From Dehalococcoidia bacterium (GTDB lineage: Bacteria; Chloroflexota; Dehalococcoidia; GIF9; AB-539-J10): a DNA stretch of 8,099 nt. A program made the position numbers and the translations under genes. The notes beneath the pieces were generated by a model. That model did not search any database, had not been told where the DNA came from, and worked only from the letters and a program-made list of their open reading frames with translations. Shown here piece after piece: positions 1 through 4,951 of this stretch (within the stretch, counting starts at the first letter, position 1; each line of letters begins with the position of its first letter). The stretch spans positions 1 to 8,099 of the forward strand of contig JAUWGZ010000058.1 of the NCBI GenBank assembly GCA_030606165.1, in the 5' to 3' direction.

Positions 1-192
1 TTCCACCCCTGTGATGTAAGACATGCCATGCTTTCTCGCCAGGGCGATAGCTCTTTCCTGGCAGTCTATAGAATCGTGGTCAGTTGTCGAGATTAAATCG
101 ATGTTTCTATTTTTGGCTTCTTGGAAAACCTCGTCAATAGGGAGGTTGCCATCTGAGCAGGTCTTGGTATGGATGTGCAAATCTATCTTCAT
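1..192 (-). CDS. PHP-domain metal-dependent phosphoesterase, N-terminal part (cut by window edge)
   Basis: The 64 visible codons begin with ATG at 192 and run off the left edge without a stop. The start of the PHP fold is clear: the HIH metal motif at residues 6-8, Asp14 in TCSDG, a TTDHD motif at residues 37-40 and a GVE at residues 62-64, whose Glu is normally a metal ligand. PHP proteins of this type hydrolyse phosphoesters, for example nucleotides, oligonucleotides or histidinol phosphate, with two or three bound metals in the cytoplasm. The visible part resembles the TrpH/YciV-like group that begins with a short metal-binding strand, but the exact subfamily cannot be set from 64 residues. 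The ribosome site is weak (AGAGATAGGA just before ATG). The gene lies downstream of the P-loop kinase gene on the same strand, separated by a repeat-rich spacer, so common transcription is unclear. Confidence 0.88.
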   Translation of the reverse strand, partial: MKIDLHIHTKTCSDGNLPIDEVFQEAKNRNIDLISTTDHDSIDCQERAIALARKHGMSYITGVE

Positions 193-223
193 TCCTATCT
201 CTTATAAATCACCTTTTATTGTC

Positions 224-350
224 TGTCATTCTGAGCCCTTCGTCTCTTGTCATTCTGAGCCGAAGGCGAAGAATCTCGCTCCCGCTAAGTGTAAACTCCG
301 CTAAGAATCTGAGACCCTTCCTCTTCGTTTCACTCAGGGTCAAGGTGACA
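224..350. repeat. Dispersed 'TGTCATTCTGAGC'-type repeat element in spacer
   Basis: The spacer between the kinase gene and the PHP gene is built from a short repeat family. TGTCATTCTGAGCC occurs twice (224-237 and 248-261). The second copy is followed by the usual GAAGGCGAAGAATCTC-like tail. The segment ends at 334-350 with CTCAGGGTCAAGGTGACA, whose reverse complement begins TGTCA and again contains CCTGAG, so the ends are imperfect inverted repeats. Elements of this look are common in intergenic DNA of several bacterial phyla and are often mistranslated into 'CHSEP...' hypothetical peptides. No transposase is present, so any movement would be in trans. Confidence 0.7.
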
Positions 351-361
351 AAGGAAGTTAC

Positions 362-964
362 CTATCTCTTTTCCACGCTGATGATATGCCAATCTTCGGG
401 CGGGTCATATTGGGTATCAACTGTCAGGTGGATGATGTTGAGTCCGGGATACAATCGCTTCAGGTCATCCACGTCCACTTTTTCGGACCTCTTTTTATTG
501 TTGAGGTAGGCCTGCTCGGTGAGGGCATTCGATTCGTAGTCCTCCTGGGTACGTCTTAGTATCCGGGCGATGGCTACCTCCTGGGGGCAATGGGTCTGAA
601 GGATGACGAATGTCTTATTATGTTTGGCGGCTATCTCAGCAGCCCGTCTTCTCAACGATTGGGTGATAAAGGTGGCATCGAGTATTACACTATCGCCCTT
701 CTCCAGGGCCTCGTCTGCCCGTCGGAACGTCTCATCATAGACCATTGTGCGTTTGCTCATATCCGAGGCGACCTTCTCATCAAATATATCCTCTCCTTTC
801 AGTACCTCCAGTCTAATCAGGTCGGACCGAAGGATAGAGTAACCCTTAATTCTGGAAATCTCCTCGCTTGTCTCGGTCTTCCACGTGCCCGGCAAGCCAC
901 AGGTGATAAGCAAAGTATCAGCCCCCAACTCGCTTTCTACGAATTTGCTGAATGGCTTTTTCAA
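362..964 (-). CDS. P-loop AAA_33/zeta-toxin-like kinase with atypical Walker A
   Basis: This 200-residue protein looks like a small ATP-dependent kinase of the AAA_33 / polynucleotide-kinase / zeta-toxin superfamily. The P-loop is GLPGTWKT at residues 23-30, after a hydrophobic strand (TLLITC). A second acidic site is in RSDLIR (Asp48). A Walker-B-like VILDAT strand (Asp96) follows, and an arginine-rich lid (IARILRRTQ, about 132-140) is where such kinases hold the ATP phosphates. The substrate is unknown. The start is TTG at 964: the frame is open upstream to 1021 but contains no ATG or GTG, and AAGAGG lies 6 nt before the TTG. Walker A normally has Gly just before the Lys; here it is Trp28 (TGG, one base from GGG). 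The gene follows hicA on the same strand after 57 bp, so it may share the hicBA transcript. It could be a housekeeping-like orphan kinase or a toxin-type kinase. Confidence 0.85.
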   Translation of the reverse strand: MKKPFSKFVESELGADTLLITCGLPGTWKTETSEEISRIKGYSILRSDLIRLEVLKGEDIFDEKVASDMSKRTMVYDETFRRADEALEKGDSVILDATFITQSLRRRAAEIAAKHNKTFVILQTHCPQEVAIARILRRTQEDYESNALTEQAYLNNKKRSEKVDVDDLKRLYPGLNIIHLTVDTQYDPPEDWHIISVEKR

Positions 965-976
965 TTTATGCCTCTT
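958..976 (-). promoter_or_regulatory. Ribosome site and TTG start of the kinase gene
   Basis: On the minus strand AAGAGG precedes TTG (962-964) by 6 nt. It is the only credible start signal in the open frame between the hicA stop and the P-loop, and it decides the TTG start. Confidence 0.6.
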
Positions 977-996
977 GTACGGCTCGAAATAGCTCT

Positions 997-1016
997 TAAA
1001 AACAGCGCTGTTTTTA
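997..1016. promoter_or_regulatory. 20-bp perfect palindrome between hicA and kinase gene
   Basis: Centred on AGCGCT, the bases from 997 to 1016 read identically on both strands: TAAAAACAGC followed by its exact reverse complement. It lies 5 bp past the hicA stop and 32 bp before the TTG of the kinase gene. It could be an operator for a dimeric regulator. It could also form a weak hairpin with T-runs that partly ends hicBA transcription in either direction, though the stem is mostly A-T and would be poor. Which role applies cannot be settled by reading alone. Confidence 0.45.
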
Positions 1017-1021
1017 TTGCA

Positions 1022-1207
1022 TTACAAGCATTTGAGGCCAAGCTGCCTTCTGATCAACTCGCAAAGGCTCTCCTTAATTTCAGGATGACGAGGTATCGGA
1101 GCCTTTTTCCCGTTTTTGGGATTAATGTATATGTCATGCCTTTTGCCATGCCGCTTCAGGTAGCATCCTTCGTCGACTAGTTCTCTGATGAGATCACGCC
1201 GTTTCAC
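1022..1207 (-). CDS. hicA: HicA-family mRNA interferase toxin
   Basis: HicA is a small dsRBD-fold ribonuclease that cleaves mRNA (and tmRNA) and stops growth when not bound by HicB. The 61-residue product has the full family pattern: MKRRDLIRELVDEGCYLKRHGKRHDIY at the start (with the 'GCYLKRHGKRH' signature), then INPKNGKKAPIPRH, then EIKESLCELIRRQLGL. The catalytic His is most likely His24 in HGKRH, and the length is normal for the family. The start is GTG at 1207, overlapping the hicB stop (TGA, 1204-1206) as GTGA, so translation is probably coupled to the antitoxin. No frameshift or missing motif is seen, so the toxin looks intact. The gene lies downstream of hicB in one transcript. Confidence 0.93.
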   Translation of the reverse strand: MKRRDLIRELVDEGCYLKRHGKRHDIYINPKNGKKAPIPRHPEIKESLCELIRRQLGLKCL

Positions 1208-1407
1208 ACCTCTATTCCTATTTCTTTCGTTTCGGCGACAATCCGAGGTGGAAGTTCCTCCTCAGTCATTAAATGATAGGCATCCCGGATGTTCTCTTCT
1301 AATTCTTCCAGAGACTCGCCCTGACTAAATATGCCTGGGATTTCCTTCAACCTTCCGACATACCAACCTTCCTCCATCCAATATTCCAGTGTAAAATGCC
1401 TTAACAT
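1204..1407 (-). CDS. hicB: HicB-family antitoxin, short form without DNA-binding domain
   Basis: HicB binds and blocks HicA. The 67-residue protein has the partly degraded RNase-H-like fold of HicB: FTLEYWMEEGWYVGRLKEIPGIFSQGES, then the helix LEELEENIRDAYHLM and a closing strand KEIGIEV. Longer HicB proteins carry a C-terminal HTH or ribbon-helix-helix domain for autoregulation; this one ends after the core, so the complex may need another way to control its promoter. The start is ATG at 1407, preceded by GGAGGT with 5 nt spacing, a strong site that fits the need for antitoxin excess. The order is antitoxin first, toxin second, with a 4-base overlap. Confidence 0.93.
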   Translation of the reverse strand: MLRHFTLEYWMEEGWYVGRLKEIPGIFSQGESLEELEENIRDAYHLMTEEELPPRIVAETKEIGIEV

Positions 1408-1452
1408 ACTCTACCTCCATATTAGTGGTTCTGCTTGGAAATTTGGCGCTCT

Positions 1453-1690
1453 TTAATTATCCCACGATGCATATGAGTCGGCAAGCTCGAAATACCTCCT
1501 GGCAACAGCTATAATGTCATAATCCGGGTCTGTTCTTGATCCCATAGTTATATCAGCATTCAACAAGATACCCTGAACTTTGTCAATCTGGCCGGGCATT
1601 TCTGGGTGCTCAATCTCAATATGCTCTTGCCGCGCAGTTCCTTCTCAAAATATCCTCAAAATCACTCCCCCTAATTTGACCGTCTCACCT
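1453..1690 (-). pseudogene. Decayed ORF upstream of hicBA, PBECR/DUF4258-like nuclease remnant
   Basis: On the minus strand the frame ending at TAA 1453-1455 reads back through ARRYFELADSYASWDN, SRTDPDYDII and EIEHPEMPGQIDKVQGILLNAD to a TGA at 1645-1647. From the ATG at 1599 it would give only 48 residues. The HPEM-x2-QIDK-x4-LLNxDI-x5-RTDPD run recalls the middle of small nuclease-like proteins (PBECR/DUF4258 type), whose usual C-terminal strands are missing here. Further upstream, pieces that look like the same protein (FEDILRR, KELRGK) fall in the other two frames, which suggests frameshifts. I read it as a broken gene, possibly an old toxin or phage-linked nuclease. The family is from memory of the motif, not a search. 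It ends 45 bp before hicB. Confidence 0.45.
1558..1586 (-). promoter_or_regulatory. Candidate promoter for hicBA
   Basis: On the minus strand a perfect TTGACA (1581-1586) is followed after 17 bp by TTGAAT (1558-1563). It points at hicB and would give a leader of about 145 nt. It lies inside the decayed ORF. The -10 matches consensus at only four positions. Confidence 0.35.
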
Positions 1691-1705
1691 AGCCGATGCT
1701 AAACT
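1676..1705 (+). promoter_or_regulatory. Promoter of the tRNA gene
   Basis: TTGACC (1676-1681), an 18-bp spacer and TAAACT (1700-1705) lie 7 bp before the tRNA 5' end. The position fits a stable-RNA promoter with a very short leader. Confidence 0.5.
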
Positions 1706-1712
1706 ATTTTCG

Positions 1713-1784
<72 letters not shown>

Positions 1785-1890
1785 TATTCTGCATCCGCAC
1801 AATTCTCTAGTGCTTCGGCTAAACTGCGGGCATCCCCGTCAGTCATTCATTGATATCCTGCAATTGTGACAGGATTGGTTCCTCTTGTGC

Positions 1891-2313
1891 TCACTGCCCG
1901 TTGGTCAACCTAGCTTGTACTTCTGCAATCAGATCTTGAACCGCGATACGTAATACTGTCTGGCCTTGCTTTAACGTGTCTACGAGAACATCATAGTCCT
2001 CGTAGAAATAGACTGTCTTCCCATCCGTGAACACTACGAAGGATGCTAAAGCCTTGGATTGACCTCGTATGAAGCGGAAGCTCGACCGTATCCGCTGTAG
2101 AGGCAGCGAACTATCCAACAATTTCATCAGGATCTTTAATTCGAAAATGTCTTCTATAGAATAGAGACGGCGCGAACCTTTTCCGGATGCTGCTCTCAGG
2201 CTCGGGCTCACCAGGCCTGTCTTATCCCAATACGCAAGCTGGCTATAGGTAGCGCCGACCACATGTGATACCTCTGAAGTACGGAATGATATAGGTTTTC
2301 TTCTACGCGACAT
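1891..2313 (-). CDS. MerR-family transcriptional regulator
   Basis: This 140-residue protein is a DNA-binding regulator. Residues 10-80 form a MerR winged helix-turn-helix: FRTSEVSHVVGATYSQLAYWDKTGLVSP with the aromatic-rich YWDKTGLV turn, then the wing SRRLYSIEDI and the helices ELKILMKLLDSSLPLQRIRSSF. The part from 92 on (FVVFTDGKTVYFYEDYDVLVDTL, then GQTVLRIAVQDLIAEVQARL) is a short beta-rich segment and helix seen in many MerR proteins without a metal-binding tail. No Cys cluster is present, so it is not a metal sensor. The ligand is unknown. The start is ATG at 2313 with only a weak ribosome site (CTGGGATT). A palindrome sits on its promoter, pointing to autoregulation. It is the only gene between the tRNA and the first partial tRNA copy, so it may control the segment's own gene expression. 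Confidence 0.88.
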   Translation of the reverse strand: MSRRRKPISFRTSEVSHVVGATYSQLAYWDKTGLVSPSLRAASGKGSRRLYSIEDIFELKILMKLLDSSLPLQRIRSSFRFIRGQSKALASFVVFTDGKTVYFYEDYDVLVDTLKQGQTVLRIAVQDLIAEVQARLTNGQ

Positions 2314-2333
2314 TGTGAATCCCAGCCAATATA

Positions 2334-2353
2334 ATATGAGTCATATCATTATA
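2334..2353 (-). promoter_or_regulatory. MerR-gene promoter with overlapping palindromic operator
   Basis: On the minus strand TATAAT (2348-2353) is preceded by TGG, giving an extended -10, and the likely transcription start falls near 2341. Centred there, ATATGAGTCATAT (2334-2346) is a 6+6 bp inverted repeat around one base. That placement is typical of an autoregulatory operator. No good -35 is seen, as expected for an extended -10. Confidence 0.55.
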
Positions 2354-2371
2354 CCAGTTGCAGTTTAGACA

Positions 2372-2394
2372 CTGGTTCAAGTCCAGCCGCTGCC
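2372..2394 (+). repeat. tRNA 3'-end, copy 2 (23 bp, att-like)
   Basis: The T arm and the 3' acceptor strand of the tRNA at 1713-1784 are repeated here, 22 of 23 bases identical to 1762-1784 less the last base. The upstream half of the tRNA is missing, so it cannot fold. It separates the MerR segment from the DUF454 segment. Confidence 0.75.
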
Positions 2395-2408
2395 GGTTAG
2401 TTTTACTT

Positions 2409-2795
2409 CTAAATGTCTTCAACTTTTCTTTTTTTGATCAGGCTGATATGTGCTGTAACCCCGACAGCAATACAAATTAGTACTATCCTAATAGCTATGT
2501 TCTGTACTCCAAAAGTTATACTGAGTCCGATAGTTAGCCAAAGTAGAAGGATGGTAAATATCTTTATTCTTATGGAAATTCCTCTTCCTTCAATATAGTT
2601 CCTGACATAGGCTCCAAATATTCTGTTGTTTATAAGCCAGTGATAAAACCGTTCGGAGCTCCGCATGTAACAAGCAGCGGCGAGTAATAGGAATGGGGTT
2701 GTAGGTAAAATCGGGATAAAAACACCGATAATCCCTAATCCTGTGGATAAAGTTCCTGCTCCAATTAGAAGCCTTCTCTTTGCTGTCGTCCGCAT
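2409..2795 (-). CDS. DUF454 (YbaN-like) inner membrane protein
   Basis: This 128-residue integral membrane protein has the DUF454 signature: a first helix at about 9-28, the conserved loop PILPTTPFLLLAAACYMRSS (29-48), then RFYHWLINNRIFGAYVRNY (49-67), RGIS and two more membrane segments at about 79-97 and 100-118, ending in a charged tail KKRKVED. Length is normal for the family. The molecular role of DUF454 is unknown. The start is ATG at 2795, 20 bp after the stop of the cysteine-rich protein gene upstream, so both are likely in one transcript. The ribosome site (GGAATAG) is weak, consistent with translation partly fed by the upstream gene. It is the last gene of a minus-strand train within the tRNA-flanked segment. 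Confidence 0.87.
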   Translation of the reverse strand: MRTTAKRRLLIGAGTLSTGLGIIGVFIPILPTTPFLLLAAACYMRSSERFYHWLINNRIFGAYVRNYIEGRGISIRIKIFTILLLWLTIGLSITFGVQNIAIRIVLICIAVGVTAHISLIKKRKVEDI

Positions 2796-2815
2796 CTATT
2801 CCATTTGCCTGGTGT

Positions 2816-3553
2816 TTACTTAGGAATGTAAAACCGCCAGGCACAAAGCCATTCCTTCGGATGCTCGTCGGGTGGGCAGCTGATGCATTCGGTCCTGATT
2901 CTAGAATCTATCATCCTGGCGAATGCCGGGAATTCTACTATTCCGGCCGACTTGCAGGGATAATCGGGCAGCCCCTTGCGCTTTCTTGTTCCCTGGACCA
3001 GGCATTTCACCATACGAAGAATGAGTTCATCGCCTGACCTCTCGATGGTCTGCTCATTGATTTGTGCGTAAAGCCGAAGGTTTAAAGCTTGTTCTAAACC
3101 ATCCAGCCCGCTTTGCTGGGGAAGCTGCAAAAACGATTTTATCATGGCTGCTTCCAAAGGCGAATACCTGGTCCAACAGGTATCGTTGCACCTTTTGCTG
3201 GTATACATATCATAGTTATCCTCGACAGTTCGAAACCACACCCCATCATTTGCCAGCCAATTAAAGGACATAGCTTTTATCAAGCCGATTAACTTTCCCT
3301 TTTCCATATTAACCAGCCAGAGCGGCAGGCCGTGTTCAGTTTGAAAGCCCAGAGTCTTGGATAGGCGCTTTATAGCTATGGGGAAAAACGAGGCGGAAGC
3401 CTCTTCCTCGAGCCGAATAGCTTCTTCCAGACCCAACTGATGGACAAGCTCGTTGAACCATATGCCATAGTGCAACATTATCCGTCTTAATGCATCAATG
3501 GCATAATGAGCTAGTTCAATGTTGCTAAGTTTTTCTAAGGAGTTTGTATTCAT
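2816..3553 (-). CDS. DUF6125-like cysteine-rich cytosolic protein
   Basis: The function is not known. The 245-residue protein is mostly helical and soluble, without signal peptide or membrane segment. Its plan fits the DUF6125 family: an N-terminal region with HYGIWFNELVHQLGLEEAIRLEEEA (27-52) and a C-terminal cysteine part with Cys184 in KCLVQGTRKRKGLPDYPC (Cys200), then ECISCPPDEHPKEWLC (Cys223, Cys226, Cys237). This layout of Cys with PPDEHP suggests a metal or cofactor site, which is inference. Two more Cys (122, 126) sit in RCNDTCW. Family assignment is from pattern memory and not certain. The start is ATG at 3553 with AAGGAG and good spacing. It is followed after 20 bp by DUF454. The gap to the small membrane protein gene upstream holds a stem-loop. 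Confidence 0.82.
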   Translation of the reverse strand: MNTNSLEKLSNIELAHYAIDALRRIMLHYGIWFNELVHQLGLEEAIRLEEEASASFFPIAIKRLSKTLGFQTEHGLPLWLVNMEKGKLIGLIKAMSFNWLANDGVWFRTVEDNYDMYTSKRCNDTCWTRYSPLEAAMIKSFLQLPQQSGLDGLEQALNLRLYAQINEQTIERSGDELILRMVKCLVQGTRKRKGLPDYPCKSAGIVEFPAFARMIDSRIRTECISCPPDEHPKEWLCAWRFYIPK

Positions 3554-3642
3554 GTTTCTTACTCCTTGGATTCAATTTTGTAATGTCGAATATTTCAGGA
3601 ATCACCACCCCGAGATTTCTTTGGCTGCCGTAGATACCCACA

Positions 3643-3664
3643 GGCAGAGCCCAAGTACTCTGCC
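3643..3664. other. Stem-loop in the spacer between two genes
   Basis: GGCAGAG (3643-3649) and CTCTGCC (3658-3664) form a 7-bp stem with an 8-nt loop, in a 144-bp gap otherwise without features. No T-run follows on either strand, so it is not a standard terminator. It may slow or process the transcript between the two genes. Confidence 0.4.
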
Positions 3665-3697
3665 CTTCGGGTTATTAGAGTACGCTCTCTCAACTGG

Positions 3698-3865
3698 TCA
3701 GCCCAGTGCCCGGCCCAGAAAGTACGGCCAGACTATTATGGCAAGCAAAATCTGCCACCAAACCAGACCGGCATAACCGATTGTAAATAGCCAGCCGATG
3801 AACCAAATAGGGCCTACCAAAGTCGCGGAGCGGCGGCGGTACCAACGTTTTTCTTCCTCTGCCAT
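3698..3865 (-). CDS. Small membrane protein, 55 residues
   Basis: No family is recognised. The ATG at 3865 follows an AAAAGGAG site 6 nt upstream, the clearest ribosome site of this gene train, and the frame ends at TGA 3698-3700. The product starts with a charged, soluble part (MAEEEKRWYRRRSATLVGP), then a hydrophobic stretch rich in Trp (IWFIGWLFTIGYAGLVW, 20-36) and a second one (WQILLAIIVWPYFLG, 37-51). This would place two short helices or one bent helix in the membrane, with a basic end in the cytoplasm. It lies 83 bp after the protease-like gene and before the DUF6125-like gene, all on the same strand. It could be a partner or substrate of the intramembrane protease; that is inference. 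Confidence 0.75.
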   Translation of the reverse strand: MAEEEKRWYRRRSATLVGPIWFIGWLFTIGYAGLVWWQILLAIIVWPYFLGRALG

Positions 3866-3948
3866 GTTTTTCTCCTTTTACAAGACAATCTACTCTTGAT
3901 TTGGTAACTTTACTTAATAGAAAAATGCTTTTTTTCACGGCCATAACT

Positions 3949-4728
3949 TCACGGAGCTGGTATTGCAGGCTCAACCATGGCTGCCCTTTTTCTCCAGCGG
4001 AGCCACAGGGCCCAGGCCGTTACCAGCACAGCTATGACAGCAATATAGATTTCCACAGGGACGGTGGTAAGGAGCCCCGCCAGCAACAAAACTACACTAT
4101 AGTTCAGTAAGCCGTGCAGAACAGAGGCTATGAGGTAGAACTGCCATCCCCGGCCCCTGGCCAGACCATACCCGGCCAGTGCGGAAAAAGCGGTATGAGC
4201 GGCTACGACAAAGAACCTCTCCCAAAATCCAGAATAGATCAGTGCCATGAAGCCGCCGGTTTGCACTGCTGCCCAGGTCCACCCTGAGAGTAACCCCTGC
4301 GCTTCGAAGATGCCAAATCCAGCTCCGGCCACAGCGCCGATGGCCAGTCCCAGCTTGGGGTCGATATTCTTGCCGCTACGCCACCAGTAGACAACCACCG
4401 GCACCAGCTTTGACCCTTCCTGCACCAGTCCGGTGAGGAGTATTTGTGGTATCCCAGCCAGCAAAATCCAGCGCATGAGGACCTCCTGGCTCCAGAAATG
4501 GCTCAGCGCTTGTCCAGCCCAAACCTGGAGGGGAATTTGAATGAAGCTTATAGCAGCCAGGGTTAGAAAGGCACTGCTTATGAGGACCGCCCAGAGCCAG
4601 GGTTTCTTAAAGAGCGGCGGCCGATAACCGGCCAGCCAGACCGCACCGAAGGCTATAGCCAGACCAAGCCCCCAGGCGCCGGGGTTTTGAAAGAAAGATT
4701 TGAAAGTGTTGACCATGTAATCTATCAT
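3949..4728 (-). CDS. PrsW/YhfC-like intramembrane metalloprotease homologue
   Basis: This 259-residue polytopic membrane protein has about seven to eight helices and the spaced motifs of the PrsW-type family: QEGSK at 103-107 (Glu104, Lys107), GFGIFE at 137-142 with FxxxE spacing (Phe138, Glu142), ERFFVVAAHTAFSALAGYG at 170-188 (Glu170, His178) and VLHGLLNY at 203-210 (His205, Asn209). These polar residues would hold a zinc in the membrane. PrsW itself cleaves an anti-sigma factor, while many relatives have no known substrate. The first motif has Gln where PrsW has Glu in EExxK, so either activity or subfamily may differ. The start is ATG at 4728 with AGGAGG 5 nt upstream. It is the first gene of the train and has its own promoter at 4807-4812. 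The C-terminus is rich in Ala and Arg and probably soluble. Confidence 0.8.
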   Translation of the reverse strand: MIDYMVNTFKSFFQNPGAWGLGLAIAFGAVWLAGYRPPLFKKPWLWAVLISSAFLTLAAISFIQIPLQVWAGQALSHFWSQEVLMRWILLAGIPQILLTGLVQEGSKLVPVVVYWWRSGKNIDPKLGLAIGAVAGAGFGIFEAQGLLSGWTWAAVQTGGFMALIYSGFWERFFVVAAHTAFSALAGYGLARGRGWQFYLIASVLHGLLNYSVVLLLAGLLTTVPVEIYIAVIAVLVTAWALWLRWRKRAAMVEPAIPAP

Positions 4729-4802
4729 GGACTCCTCCTACACTTTAAACTGGTTCTTATCCAATTCATCGCACATGCACCCTTCGATGACTCTTAGCAT
4801 TC

Positions 4803-4837
4803 ACACATTATACCTGTGTATGAAATAAAAAAGTATA
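4803..4837 (-). promoter_or_regulatory. Promoter of the protease-led gene train, with dyad
   Basis: On the minus strand TATAAT (4807-4812) lies about 80 bp before the ATG at 4728. The -35 (TACTTT, 17 bp away) is weak. Arms ACACA (4803-4807) and TGTGT (4815-4819), 7 bp apart, form a dyad across the -10 that could be bound by a repressor. Confidence 0.45.
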
Positions 4838-4861
4838 CCCCTGGGCAGGAACGCCCCAGGG
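4827..4861 (-). terminator. Rho-independent-like terminator after the beta-CASP gene
   Basis: On the minus strand CCCTGGG (4855-4861) pairs with CCCAGGG (4839-4845) around a 9-nt loop, and TTTTTT follows at 4827-4832 after a short GTATAC spacer. It sits 90 bp past the stop of the beta-CASP gene and would end that operon just before the next promoter. The gap between stem and T-run makes it less than ideal. Confidence 0.5.
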
Positions 4862-4877
4862 CGCGTTGCAGATTCTG

Positions 4878-4916
4878 ATAAGGCTTTAATCGCTGGTTCA
4901 AGTCCAGCCGCTGCCA
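4878..4916 (+). repeat. tRNA 3'-end, copy 3 (39 bp, att-like)
   Basis: Bases 4878-4916 match the tRNA from its anticodon to the discriminator (1746-1784) at 35 of 39 positions. The three differences in the first part (one C to G, GG to AA) and G at 4901 show decay. The start of a CCA-like end (CCACC) follows. It lies 36 bp past the stop of the beta-CASP gene and would be the outer edge of the tRNA-linked island. Confidence 0.75.
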
Positions 4917-4951
4917 CCTATGTTTTTCACAGTCGGGCCTTCTTTATCGAT

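Larger units (their letters stand above)
1408..1712. other. 305-bp stretch without an intact gene
   Basis: This gap between hicB and the tRNA holds the decayed ORF (1453-1690), the candidate hicBA promoter inside it and, at its right end, the tRNA promoter on the opposite strand. Nothing else is recognised in it. Confidence 0.6.

Noticed and set aside
219..509. Plus-strand frames in the left repeat region giving HSEP-like peptides
   Set aside because: These arise from the non-coding repeat element and do not have start signals.
590..1180. Long plus-strand frame across the kinase and hicA genes
   Set aside because: It is antisense to two clear genes, has no ribosome site and shows no family pattern.
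3690..3974. Minus-strand frame overlapping the small membrane protein gene
   Set aside because: It is in another frame of the same DNA, lacks a clear ribosome site, and the 55-residue frame with AAAAGGAG fits better.
4878..4916. A second tRNA gene
   Set aside because: Only the T arm and 3' acceptor strand are present; no matching 5' acceptor or D arm is found upstream.
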